Positions 8,341-16,576 of a DNA stretch of 64,000 bases are shown here, one piece after another. The stretch comes from an uncultured Pelagibacteraceae bacterium (GTDB lineage Bacteria > Pseudomonadota > Alphaproteobacteria > Pelagibacterales > Pelagibacteraceae). Every line of letters begins with the position of its first letter. Position 1 is the first letter of the stretch. Made by a program: the position numbers and the translations under genes. The stretch covers positions 43,785 through 107,784 of the forward strand of contig CACKVD010000001.1 of NCBI GenBank assembly GCA_902603555.1, written 5' to 3'. Below the pieces are notes generated by a model. That model had not been told where the DNA came from and ran no database searches. It saw only the letters and a list, made by a program, of their open reading frames with translations.

Positions 8341-9749
8341 TGGCAAAAAGAAAAGTAAAAAAGAAATCAAAAGTTAAAGGTGTTGGTGGAAAAGCAGATG
8401 TTCATGCGCACGAAGAAGGTAAAAGAAATAAAAGCTTACTTGGACACAACGCTATTTTTACCCCTGAAGTAATAGACGATATTCATATCAAATCACAATT
8501 AGGAAGATACAGAATGCGTGGAATGGCATTAATGAAAAAAATTCCTACTTTTGATGATTTGGTATTCTTGCCAGGTACTCTAACAAGGTTTGTAATTGAA
8601 GGTTATAGAGAAAAATGTGAAACAAAAACTGTAATTGGTCCAAGATGTGAAAACCCAATTGAATTAGATATTCCTGTTTATATTACTGGTATGAGCTTTG
8701 GTGCATTATCTTATGAAGCGAAAACTGCTTTAGCTAGAGGAGCAACAATGGCTGGAAGTGCAACATGTTCAGGTGAAGGTGGAATGATTCCTGATGAAAG
8801 AAGATATTCTGAAAAATGGTACTACCAATGTATTCAATCAAGATATGGATTTAATCCTCATCATGCACAATTAGCTGATGGAATTGAAGTATTTATTGGT
8901 CAAGGACAAAAGGTTGGTATGGGAGGACATTTAATGGGTCAAAAAGTTACTGATCAAGTAGCTGAAATGAGATCTTTACCATCAGGTATTGATCAAAGAT
9001 CTCCTGCAAGACACCCTGATTGGTTAGGTCCAGATGATTTAGCTTTAAAAGTTGAAGAATTAAGACAACTAACAAAAAACAAAGTGCCTATTCAATTAAA
9101 ACTTGGGGCATCAAAAGTTTATGATGATGTTCGTATGGCTGCAAAATGTGACCCCGACTCTATTTATTTAGATGGAATGGAAGGATCTACAGGAGCTGGT
9201 CCTCACATCGCAGCTGCAAACACTGGCATTCCAGGTATCGCGGCGATTAGAGAAGCTAGAAGAGCAATAGATGATGTTGGTAAAACTGGAAAAGTAACTT
9301 TAATTTATGCTGGTGGTGTTAGAGATGGTGCTGATATGGCAAAAGCTTTAGCATTAGGTGCTGATGCAATCGCTATCGGAACTGGGTCAATGATTGCACT
9401 GAATTGTAATAAAGATATTCCTGAAGCAAATTTTGAAAAAGAAATGGGTGTTAAAGCTGGTGAATGTTACCACTGTCATACTGGAAGATGTCCAGTTGGT
9501 GTTGCAACACAAGATCCAAAATTAAGAGCAAGATTAAACCCTGATGATGCTGCATTAAGAGTATATAACTACTTACACTCAATGACTTTAGAAGCGCAAC
9601 TTTTAGCAAGAGCATGTGGTAAAACTAATATTCACTCTTTAGAGCCTGAAGATTTGGCTGCATTAACTTCTGAAGCTTCTGCTTTAGCAAAAGTACCATT
9701 AGCAGGAACTAATTATACAGTTGGTGTAGATAACTTTCACAAAATATAG
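8340..9749 (+). CDS. glxD: FMN-dependent glutamate synthase domain protein (GlxD/MgsC)
   Basis: The 469-residue protein corresponds to the FMN/iron-sulfur synthase domain of GltB. It contains the TIM-barrel segments PVYITGMSFGALS near 110 and IYAGGVRDGADMAKALALGA near 320-340, and the cluster-binding region GECYHCHTGRCPVGV near 375-390. With GlxB and GlxC it would reductively transfer the amine released from glutamine or gamma-glutamylmethylamide to a keto acid, forming glutamate or N-methylglutamate. The first about 25 residues are strongly basic (MAKRKVKKKSKVKG), an unusual tail for this domain. The context with amine ligases favours the N-methylglutamate role. Confidence 0.8.
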   Translation: MAKRKVKKKSKVKGVGGKADVHAHEEGKRNKSLLGHNAIFTPEVIDDIHIKSQLGRYRMRGMALMKKIPTFDDLVFLPGTLTRFVIEGYREKCETKTVIGPRCENPIELDIPVYITGMSFGALSYEAKTALARGATMAGSATCSGEGGMIPDERRYSEKWYYQCIQSRYGFNPHHAQLADGIEVFIGQGQKVGMGGHLMGQKVTDQVAEMRSLPSGIDQRSPARHPDWLGPDDLALKVEELRQLTKNKVPIQLKLGASKVYDDVRMAAKCDPDSIYLDGMEGSTGAGPHIAAANTGIPGIAAIREARRAIDDVGKTGKVTLIYAGGVRDGADMAKALALGADAIAIGTGSMIALNCNKDIPEANFEKEMGVKAGECYHCHTGRCPVGVATQDPKLRARLNPDDAALRVYNYLHSMTLEAQLLARACGKTNIHSLEPEDLAALTSEASALAKVPLAGTNYTVGVDNFHKI

Positions 9750-9757
9750 AGGAAGCA

Positions 9758-10174
9758 ATGGTTAAGAAAAAAACTAAAAAAGTTAAAAGTAAGCCAAAAA
9801 AAGAAAAAAAAATGAAGCTTGGTACTTTTAAAGAAACTGCTAGAGAAAAACTAATTGGCCAACATATCGGTTATAGATATGATGTAAATTTACTACCTGA
9901 TTATAAAAAGATAACTCCATTTCTCAAAAAATATGTAGAGGCAATGGGATGGGATGACTTAAACTGGTTAGAAGATGTTCATATGGGATATGAAGAAGGA
10001 AGACCTGCAGTGTTTTGTAGAAATGCAAATGGTTGGGTAACAATTCCAAAATCTATTAAATTACCTGATAACCAACAAGATAGAGATATGATAGCAAGAG
10101 AGTTACTGGTCAAATTTCAAATGTCTCCAAAACATCCTCTTGTTGATTTGAAAAAAGCTTACTTAAAATTTTAA
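9758..10174 (+). CDS. Unknown small protein with polybasic N-terminus, linked to glxBCD
   Basis: I do not recognise this 138-residue protein. Residues 1-20 are almost entirely Lys, Val and Thr (MVKKKTKKVKSKPKKEKKMK). The rest is a compact mixed sequence with several Trp and acidic positions (AMGWDDLNWLEDVHMGYEEG near 62-81). It has no signal peptide or membrane helix. It starts 8 bases after glxD, with an AGAGGAAG ribosome-binding site, and a hairpin follows it, so it looks like the last gene of the ligase-glxBCD operon. A small partner of the synthase complex is a reasonable guess, not shown by sequence. Confidence 0.65.
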   Translation: MVKKKTKKVKSKPKKEKKMKLGTFKETAREKLIGQHIGYRYDVNLLPDYKKITPFLKKYVEAMGWDDLNWLEDVHMGYEEGRPAVFCRNANGWVTIPKSIKLPDNQQDRDMIARELLVKFQMSPKHPLVDLKKAYLKF

Positions 10175-10199
10175 TAACACAATCTAAAGTTGATTTTAT

Positions 10200-10231
10200 T
10201 TTAAAACCTAGTGTCAATACTAGGTTTTAAA
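10200..10231. terminator. Perfect inverted repeat at the end of the glxBCD operon
   Basis: Thirteen-base arms (10200-10212 and 10219-10231) pair perfectly around a 6-base GTCAAT loop. The arms hold a CCTAG core flanked by T/A runs, so the hairpin can act as a weak terminator in the plus direction. The following T stretch is short and interrupted. It separates the glx operon from amt. Confidence 0.6.
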
Positions 10232-10301
10232 TTACTGTTTCATTTGTCACACCCTCATAAATTTTATAGGCTTTTCAAAACTAAATAAGGAGAGAGAGAA
10301 T

Positions 10302-11702
10302 ATGACTGATCAGTTAGGTGCTCTTACGACCATATTTACAGAATTTTACTACTGGGTAACAGTGGTGCTGATGTTTTTAATTCACGTTGGTTTCTGTATG
10401 TATGAAGTCGGAGCTTCTCGATATAAACATCACCAACATACTCTTATGAAAAATACAATGCTGATACCATTGGTAACAGTAACTTGGTTTTTCTTTGGTT
10501 GGTGGATTTACTGGGCATTCCCAACAGGACCGGGAATAGCACCTTCAATAATGAATGAAAGCACGGCTTTAATTACCGATGAAAGTACTTTTAGTGCTAA
10601 ATGGTACTTAGCTAACACAGAGTATATGGCGATTAACTTAGGTGACCACATAAGTGGTGTATTCTGGGCTGCTTTCTTACTGTTCTCATGGACAGCTGCT
10701 TCTATTGTTTCAGGAGCAATCATTGAAAGAATTACAACATTTGCTTTTGGAATTTTAGCAATAGCAATTGGATCTGTATTTTGGACAATTGACGCTGCTT
10801 GGGGATGGCACTTTGATGGATGGATGCTTAAAATTTTAGGATATCATGATGCTTATGCATCCGGAGTAATTCACGCAATTGCAGGTGGATTTGCTTTAGG
10901 TGTTCTATGTGTTTTAGGACCAAGAATTGGTAAATTTTCATCAAGTGGTGAACCAAGAAACATAGGACCAAGAAATCCTTGGCTAGTAACAGTTGGATTA
11001 TTTTTAATTTATACTGGTTTCTGGGGATTTTATGCAGCATGTAATATACCAATCTTTGACCTTGGACCTGAATATGGGATGGAAGGCGTAACTTATTGGA
11101 CAGCTACAAACATATACGTAACCCCTACTACACTTAGTGGTATTACTTTTAACTTCTTGATGTCATTATCAGGTGGTTTATTAGCTGGTTATTGGATTGC
11201 TAAAGGTGATCCTTTCTGGACATACTCAAGTGGACTAGCAGGTGTTATCTGTGCTTCAGCTGGAAATGATTTATATCATCCAATTCAAGCAATGATCATT
11301 GGTATGATTGGTGTTGTGATTGCATACAAACTACATTACTGGGTTGAGCGTAAGTTCAAAATTGATGATGCAGTTGGTGCAGTAGCAGTGCATGGTTATG
11401 CTGGTTTTGTTGGTCTAGTAATTTGTGGTTTTGTCTTAAATGGTTATCCATCATCTGGTTACAGTGTTGGAGCTATGTGGGATGGAACAACTTATGCATC
11501 AATCAATCCATTGGGGCAATTCTTAGGAGCAATCATAATGTTTGGTGTTCTTGGAATGCTACCAGGTTATATAATAGCTAAAGTACTTCATGGAATGGGT
11601 AAATTAAGAATCCCACGAGATGTTGAAATAGCTGGACTTGACTATGAAATGATGGAATCTGCTAAAAAAGATGAAAGAGCAGTTTCATCTGCAACCAGGT
11701 AA
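10302..11702 (+). CDS. amt: Amt/MEP/Rh-family ammonium (or methylammonium) transporter
   Basis: The 466-residue, highly hydrophobic protein fits an 11-helix Amt channel. The pore twin-His positions appear in VIHAIAGGFALG (near 188-199) and AVHGYAGFVGL (near 364-374), and the conserved Asp lies just before the first of these. The ATG follows GGAGAGAGAG. Amt proteins move ammonium into the cytoplasm and many also pass methylammonium. Placed between two amine-ligase genes, this copy may import methylamine or recapture ammonia. It has no obvious cleavable signal peptide, and the extracellular loop near 75-95 is long. A hairpin precedes its leader and a terminator ends its operon. Confidence 0.85.
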   Translation: MTDQLGALTTIFTEFYYWVTVVLMFLIHVGFCMYEVGASRYKHHQHTLMKNTMLIPLVTVTWFFFGWWIYWAFPTGPGIAPSIMNESTALITDESTFSAKWYLANTEYMAINLGDHISGVFWAAFLLFSWTAASIVSGAIIERITTFAFGILAIAIGSVFWTIDAAWGWHFDGWMLKILGYHDAYASGVIHAIAGGFALGVLCVLGPRIGKFSSSGEPRNIGPRNPWLVTVGLFLIYTGFWGFYAACNIPIFDLGPEYGMEGVTYWTATNIYVTPTTLSGITFNFLMSLSGGLLAGYWIAKGDPFWTYSSGLAGVICASAGNDLYHPIQAMIIGMIGVVIAYKLHYWVERKFKIDDAVGAVAVHGYAGFVGLVICGFVLNGYPSSGYSVGAMWDGTTYASINPLGQFLGAIIMFGVLGMLPGYIIAKVLHGMGKLRIPRDVEIAGLDYEMMESAKKDERAVSSATR

Positions 11703-11714
11703 AGGAGATAATAT

Positions 11715-11939
11715 ATGGCTACAGTTACAAACTGGATCGATCACCTAAGTGCTGAAGAAGTTGTTGGCGCTGTTTACCCTGGTGCTGGATCTATGGAAAC
11801 GACACTAGTTATCATTGGTATCGTTTTATGGTTAGGCTGGCATGTTTTGACTGCTAAATCTGAAAGTGATGAACTTGAAAGATTATCAAGAAGAAGACAT
11901 GGTGCTAATGATCATAAAAGCAATATTACCGATTGGTAA
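11715..11939 (+). CDS. Single-helix small membrane protein in the amt operon
   Basis: The 74-residue protein starts 12 bases after amt, with an AAAGGAG ribosome-binding site. One transmembrane helix spans residues about 28-46 (TTLVIIGIVLWLGWHVLTA), followed by a charged cytoplasmic tail (SDELERLSRRRHG). I do not recognise a family. A strong terminator follows, so amt and this gene form a two-gene transcript. An accessory or regulatory subunit of the channel is a plausible inference. Confidence 0.65.
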   Translation: MATVTNWIDHLSAEEVVGAVYPGAGSMETTLVIIGIVLWLGWHVLTAKSESDELERLSRRRHGANDHKSNITDW

Positions 11940-11954
11940 TTTAAAATAAAATTT

Positions 11955-11984
11955 GGGCGCTGCTTAGTTGTGGCGCCCTTTTTT
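11955..11984 (+). terminator. Intrinsic terminator of the amt operon
   Basis: A six-base GC stem (GGGCGC / GCGCCC, 11955-11960 and 11973-11978) with a 12-base loop is followed directly by six T. This is a textbook rho-independent terminator, 15 bases after the stop codon of the small membrane protein. Confidence 0.85.
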
Positions 11985-12000
11985 AATTCATAATCGTAAA

Positions 12001-12156
12001 ATGTCAGAAGAAAATAACAACGAAGAATTAAGACCAACTAAAATGCGTGGGGTTGCATTCCCTAAAGCAAAATATGGAGTTATATTAGCAATAGTAATAA
12101 TTATTGTTGTTAATCTAATATATTATAAAGAAACAATTTTTTCTTTTTTAAAATAA
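12001..12156 (+). CDS. Small single-helix membrane protein
   Basis: The 51-residue protein has a charged N-terminus (MSEENNNEELRPTKMRG) and one hydrophobic helix at residues about 28-42 (VILAIVIIIVVNLIYY). I chose the ATG at 12001 because the upstream in-frame ATG at 11968 lies inside the terminator loop. The gene ends 17 bases before the GlnT-type ligase. No family is recognised; the real-gene call rests on its clear topology and position. Confidence 0.5.
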   Translation: MSEENNNEELRPTKMRGVAFPKAKYGVILAIVIIIVVNLIYYKETIFSFLK

Positions 12157-12173
12157 CTATGTTAATTTAATTT

Positions 12174-13499
12174 ATGCCAAAAAACTTATTCAAAATTGCT
12201 AAAGAAAAAAAAATTAAATATTTCTTAATTAGTTTTGTAGACCTGTTTGGAGTATTGCGATCAAAATTAGTTCCAACACGAGCTATAAAAGAAATGCAAG
12301 AAGCTGGAGCCGGATTTGCTGGGTTTGCTGCATGGTTAGATATGTCTCCTGCTGACTCTGATATGTTTGGTATTCCAGATCCTGATAGTCTTATTCAATT
12401 GCCATGGAATAAAGAAGTGGGTTGGTTAGCATCAGATCTTTGGATGAACGGTAAGCCTGTTGAAGCATCACCAAGAATAATGCTTAAAAACCAAATTAAA
12501 AAACTTGAAAAAAAAGGTCTTACGATGAAATCTGGAGTAGAGTGTGAATATTTTCTAATAACACCAGATGGTGATTCAATTGCAGATCCAAGAGACACTC
12601 AATCTAAGCCTTGTTATGATCAATCTGCATTAATGAGAAGATATGATTTGATTAAAGAAATTTGTGATTGTATGATTGAAATGGGATGGGGTCCTTATCA
12701 AAATGATCATGAAGATGCTAATGGTCAATTTGAAATGAATTGGGATTACGATGATTGTTTATTAACTGCTGATAGACATACTTTCTTTAAATTTATGGTG
12801 AAAACTATTGCTGAAAAACATGGTTTAAGAGCAACTTTTATGCCTAAACCATTTGAAAATTTAACAGGAAATGGATGTCATGCACATATTTCTGTTTGGG
12901 ATGGAAGTAAAAATAAGTTCTTAGATAAATCAAATAACTTGGGCTTAAGTAAAATGGCTTATAATTTTCTTGGTGGAGTAATTAAAAATGCATCATCTTT
13001 ATCTGCATTTTTTAATCCTACAATCAATAGTTATCGAAGAATAAACGCTCCACCAACAAAATCTGGAGCATCGTGGTCACCAAGCAGTATTTCTTATACT
13101 GGCAACAACAGAACTCACATGATTAGAATTCCTGATCCAGGTAGGTTTGAATTAAGATTAATGGATGGTTCTGCTAATCCTTATTTGTTGCAAGCTAGTG
13201 TTTTAGCTGCTGGATTGGATGGATTAAAAAATAAAATAGATCCAGGAAAACCATTAAATTGCAATATGTATGAAGATTATGAAAAATATCCTGATCTTCC
13301 AAAACTTCCAGATGAATTAGATCAATCTCTTGAAAAACTTAAAAATAATAAAGATATGAACGATGCATTTGGTAAAGAAACTATAAACAGTTATATCAAG
13401 CTTAGAAATTCAGAACTTGAAGAATTTAAACAAAAAGAAAATTTTGATAAAACTAAAGCTATTACTAGGTGGGAACGAGATAATACGCTAGACTGTTAG
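12174..13499 (+). CDS. glnT: Type III (GlnT-like) glutamine synthetase / gamma-glutamylmethylamide synthetase
   Basis: The 441-residue protein closely follows the rhizobial GlnT pattern from its first residues (KYFLISFVDLFGVLRSKLVP). Catalytic motifs are SGVECEYFLI near 121-130, NDHEDANGQFEMNW near 178-191, NGCHAHISVWD near 233-243, NSYRRI near 285 and the phosphate-contacting NRTHMIRIPDPGRFELRLMD near 308-327. GlnT-class proteins include authentic gamma-glutamylmethylamide synthetases, which use glutamate, ATP and methylamine. It is the second GS-family ligase in the locus. It shares a transcript direction and a 3-base gap with the PLP enzyme downstream. Substrate (ammonia versus methylamine) needs assay. 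Confidence 0.8.
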   Translation: MPKNLFKIAKEKKIKYFLISFVDLFGVLRSKLVPTRAIKEMQEAGAGFAGFAAWLDMSPADSDMFGIPDPDSLIQLPWNKEVGWLASDLWMNGKPVEASPRIMLKNQIKKLEKKGLTMKSGVECEYFLITPDGDSIADPRDTQSKPCYDQSALMRRYDLIKEICDCMIEMGWGPYQNDHEDANGQFEMNWDYDDCLLTADRHTFFKFMVKTIAEKHGLRATFMPKPFENLTGNGCHAHISVWDGSKNKFLDKSNNLGLSKMAYNFLGGVIKNASSLSAFFNPTINSYRRINAPPTKSGASWSPSSISYTGNNRTHMIRIPDPGRFELRLMDGSANPYLLQASVLAAGLDGLKNKIDPGKPLNCNMYEDYEKYPDLPKLPDELDQSLEKLKNNKDMNDAFGKETINSYIKLRNSELEEFKQKENFDKTKAITRWERDNTLDC

Positions 13500-13502
13500 A
13501 AT

Positions 13503-14630
13503 ATGACAATTTTATCTAACGGCCATTTGTGGAAATATAGTGAATTCATTGAAAATAAGAATTTTTTATTCAATAAAAGTAAAATCTTAAATTCATTATC
13601 AAAAAAAGATATAGATGATGCATACTTAAGTATTTCTAGTTGGAAAGGATATTCTCCAACACCATTACTAGAATTAGATAAGCTTTCAAAAGAATTAAGA
13701 TTAAACAAAATTTTTTATAAAGATGAAAGTAAAAGATTTGATCTTAAATCATTTAAAGCACTAGGTGGAGCCTATGCAGTAGAAAAAGTTTCAAAAGGAA
13801 ATAAAGATATTGTAGTCGCAACAGCAACAGCAGGCAATCATGGCCGATCAGTAGCTTGGGGTGCGAGAAGACTTGGTCTTAAATGTAAAATTTTTATTAG
13901 TGAATTCGTTAGTGATGCTAGAGGACAAGCAATGGCTGAACTAGGAGCGGATGTGGTAAAGGTTAAAGGCAATTATGAAAAATCATTAATTGAATGCATT
14001 AAACAATCAACAGATAATGACTGGCAAATTGTTCAAGATGTTGCTTGGAAAGATTACATGATTGTTCCAAAGTATACGATGGCTGGTTACACTGTTATGA
14101 TGAAAGAAATTGTTGATCAGATTAAAAAAAACAAGATCTCTCATATAATTTTACAAGCAGGCGTTGGTGGTATGGCAGGAGCAATGGTAGCAGGAATTGC
14201 AAGATATCTTGATAATGTTCCAACCACTATAACTGTAGAACCTGACAGTGCAGCATGCGTTTTGGAAAGCATTAGAACTGGTAAGATAGAAAAAATCGAT
14301 ATCAAAAGAGAAAGTTTAATGGGGGGTATGTCATGTGGTGAGGTATCATTAGTCCCATGGGAAATTTTAAAAAATTCTGTAAATTATTGTATAAGTTTAC
14401 CTGATGATGATATTGCAAAAACTATGAAGCTACTAGGAAATGCAAGTTTTAGTCAGGAAAAAATAATTGCTGGAGAAAACTCAGCTCCAGGTGTGATCAG
14501 TTTAATTACAAGTTGTGAAGATGAAAAAATAAAAGAAAAAATTGGATTAAATAAAAATTCAAATGTGATGTTAATTGGTTGCGAAGGAGATACAGACCAA
14601 ACAATGTATCAAAAACTAATAAATCAATAA
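13503..14630 (+). CDS. Diaminopropionate ammonia-lyase-like PLP enzyme
   Basis: The 375-residue fold-type II PLP enzyme aligns with diaminopropionate ammonia-lyase. The PLP Lys is Lys85 (SFKALGG), the phosphate-binding loop is near 193-226 (QAGVGGMAGAMVAG), and Asp179 (VQDVAW) matches Asp189 of the E. coli enzyme. The residue matching E. coli Asp120, the base for the D-isomer, is Ala110 (TATAGNHGRS). The family eliminates ammonia from 2,3-diaminopropionate to pyruvate; the missing Asp suggests L-only activity or another amino acid substrate such as a serine, threonine or hydroxyaspartate analogue. Comparison with E. coli is from memory of that sequence. It sits 3 bases after glnT. Confidence 0.7.
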   Translation: MTILSNGHLWKYSEFIENKNFLFNKSKILNSLSKKDIDDAYLSISSWKGYSPTPLLELDKLSKELRLNKIFYKDESKRFDLKSFKALGGAYAVEKVSKGNKDIVVATATAGNHGRSVAWGARRLGLKCKIFISEFVSDARGQAMAELGADVVKVKGNYEKSLIECIKQSTDNDWQIVQDVAWKDYMIVPKYTMAGYTVMMKEIVDQIKKNKISHIILQAGVGGMAGAMVAGIARYLDNVPTTITVEPDSAACVLESIRTGKIEKIDIKRESLMGGMSCGEVSLVPWEILKNSVNYCISLPDDDIAKTMKLLGNASFSQEKIIAGENSAPGVISLITSCEDEKIKEKIGLNKNSNVMLIGCEGDTDQTMYQKLINQ

Positions 14631-14637
14631 AACTCTA

Positions 14638-15099
14638 ATGAAAAAAATTCTTAAAAAGAAAGTTGATAATCTGGATTTCTATAAGATTTTTAAACCAGAA
14701 TTAACTCCAAAAAAAATGATGGAATTAGGTGTCTTTGGGGGAGCTTATTTTGGGTTAAATGTAAAAGAATATCCAAAAGCATGGTTTAAAAATGTAAAAT
14801 TAAGTAAAACTTTTGATGTAAATTTAAACAGGTTTAAAATTGTTTCAGGTCTATCAAGAGAACATTGGATTGAAAAAGGGTGGATTTTCAAAGAAGATCC
14901 TCTTGGTTGGTTTCAGTGGTATTGTAGATTTACTAATGGAAGAAGAATTCCACAAATGGATGAAATTCAAATTAAGAGATGGAAAAATTTTAGAAGACAT
15001 GTTCTCGCAATTGAAAAAAATTGTGAAAAAGGAGATCTTGGTTGTAGAAGAAGACAAAGACAAGCAATTTTACAATGGGCTTATAATCCTTACAGGTAA
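14638..15099 (+). CDS. Conserved-looking soluble protein of unknown function
   Basis: I do not recognise a characterised family for this 153-residue protein. It has no signal or membrane helix, is rich in Trp, Tyr and Lys/Arg, and has a dense basic C-terminus (GDLGCRRRQRQAILQWAY) with a WFQWYCRFTNGRR segment in the middle. The pattern suggests a globular, possibly nucleic-acid-binding protein. It starts 7 bases after the PLP enzyme and converges on yjbQ with a 7-base gap, so it is the last gene of this plus-strand run. Confidence 0.6.
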   Translation: MKKILKKKVDNLDFYKIFKPELTPKKMMELGVFGGAYFGLNVKEYPKAWFKNVKLSKTFDVNLNRFKIVSGLSREHWIEKGWIFKEDPLGWFQWYCRFTNGRRIPQMDEIQIKRWKNFRRHVLAIEKNCEKGDLGCRRRQRQAILQWAYNPYR

Positions 15100-15106
15100 A
15101 TAAATA

Positions 15107-15526
15107 TTATTCTCCTAAATAATGAAAGGTTATTTTTCTTGATTGAGGAGCTAAACGATGTTCAAAAAGATATAAACCCTGCCAAGTTCCAAGTATAGGA
15201 TCTCCATTTTTGATACTTAAAGTTATTTGATTGTTAGTTAATGATGACTTTATATGAGCTGGCATATCATCTTTGCCTTCAGTTGTATGAATATAAAGAG
15301 AATTATCCATTGGCACTAATTTATTGAAATAATTAATTAGATCTGTTTGTACATCTGGATCAGCATTTTCTTGGACAATAAGTGACGCACTAGTGTGTTG
15401 AATATTTAAATTCAAGATACCATTTTTAAAATTATTTTTTTTAATCCAATCTATTACTTGATCTGTAAACTCGTAAAGTTTTTGACCATTTGAATTAATT
15501 TTCAAATCAAAGAATTCTTGTTTCAT
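15107..15526 (-). CDS. yjbQ: YjbQ/UPF0047 family protein
   Basis: The 139-residue protein has the UPF0047 signatures NIQHTSASLIVQENADPDV near 44-62 and a C-terminal GTWQGLYLFEHR near 112-123. Members bind metal through conserved His and some show weak thiamine-phosphate synthase activity in E. coli. The physiological role is uncertain. Length is typical of the family. It lies 3 bases downstream of the ZapE-type gene on the same strand. Confidence 0.85.
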   Translation of the reverse strand: MKQEFFDLKINSNGQKLYEFTDQVIDWIKKNNFKNGILNLNIQHTSASLIVQENADPDVQTDLINYFNKLVPMDNSLYIHTTEGKDDMPAHIKSSLTNNQITLSIKNGDPILGTWQGLYLFEHRLAPQSRKITFHYLGE

Positions 15527-15529
15527 ATT

Positions 15530-16576
15530 CTAATTATAATTTATTGAGGTTAGCTCATATAATCGACTGACAGTTCTTTTGAATGGTCCTACCAAACTTT
15601 TTGATGAATTAATTGATTCTAAATTTACTCTAGATGTAATCATTAAAGGAATTTTTTTTTCGTAAAGAATATCAATTAAAGTAATAAATCTTTGTTGTTG
15701 ATTTGAGTTATCTTCATTAAAATCAGGTAAACCCTCTATGAAAAGAAAATCGCAGCTATTTGCAATACTAATATAATCTTCAGAACCCAAATTTCTGTTA
15801 CATAATTCATCAAAATCAATTTTCATGATACCATCAAAAAAATTTTTAATTTCTATTTTACGTCCTTTTATCTCTAAAATTTTTATAGATTTATTCTTAT
15901 TTTTAGTAATTTTTCTTAAAAACTTATTTAATACAAAGTTAGTTGATTGATTAATTGGAGATAAAAATCTATCTAAACTTTTATTATTATCTAATCTATA
16001 ATCATCTTCTATTAACAATTCTTTTTCAAAAGAATTTTTTTCTAAAATCTTTATGAATGGAATAAATTGATCTCTTTGCAGTCCATCTTTATATAAATCA
16101 TTGATTTTTATATTCGAAGAAAAAATTACTTTAATTTTTTCATCAAATATTTTTTTAAATAATTTACCTAAAATCATAGCATCTACAATGTTAGTAACTT
16201 GAAATTCATCAAAATAAATTAATTGAGTTTTTTTACCTAAGTCTTTCACAAATAATTCAATTCCATTATCTTTATTTTTGTTTTCAAAAATAAAATTATG
16301 AAATTTGATCATAAATTCATTAAAATGCAGTCTTAGTTTTTTTTTATTTAATTCATCAAAGAAAAAATTTAAAATCATTGTTTTACCAACGCCTACGTCA
16401 CCAACAAGATAAAATCCTAGCTTAGAAGTATTTTTTTTAAAAATTTTACTTAGTAAACTTTGATTGAAACTATCATTGTAATAATCTTTTAGATTATCGA
16501 TTATATTTAATTGATTTTGATTAATTTCAAATTTGTTAACTTCACAATGTTTTAAAAAACTCTGATTTAAATTCAT
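15530..16576 (-). CDS. zapE: AFG1/ZapE-family ATPase
   Basis: The 348-residue P-loop ATPase has Walker A GDVGVGKTM near 58-66 and Walker B LIYFDEFQV near 115-123, followed by the family segment IVDAMILGKLF. ZapE in E. coli acts at the division ring and mitochondrial AFG1 in protein quality control. A role at the inner membrane or divisome is inferred from homologues. The start overlaps the stop of the upstream cupin-like gene by 4 bases. Confidence 0.85.
   Translation of the reverse strand: MNLNQSFLKHCEVNKFEINQNQLNIIDNLKDYYNDSFNQSLLSKIFKKNTSKLGFYLVGDVGVGKTMILNFFFDELNKKKLRLHFNEFMIKFHNFIFENKNKDNGIELFVKDLGKKTQLIYFDEFQVTNIVDAMILGKLFKKIFDEKIKVIFSSNIKINDLYKDGLQRDQFIPFIKILEKNSFEKELLIEDDYRLDNNKSLDRFLSPINQSTNFVLNKFLRKITKNKNKSIKILEIKGRKIEIKNFFDGIMKIDFDELCNRNLGSEDYISIANSCDFLFIEGLPDFNEDNSNQQQRFITLIDILYEKKIPLMITSRVNLESINSSKSLVGPFKRTVSRLYELTSINYN

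Noticed and set aside
11968-12000. Upstream in-frame ATG extending the 51-residue membrane protein
   Set aside because: It lies inside the loop and stem of a strong terminator, so the ATG at 12001 was preferred.
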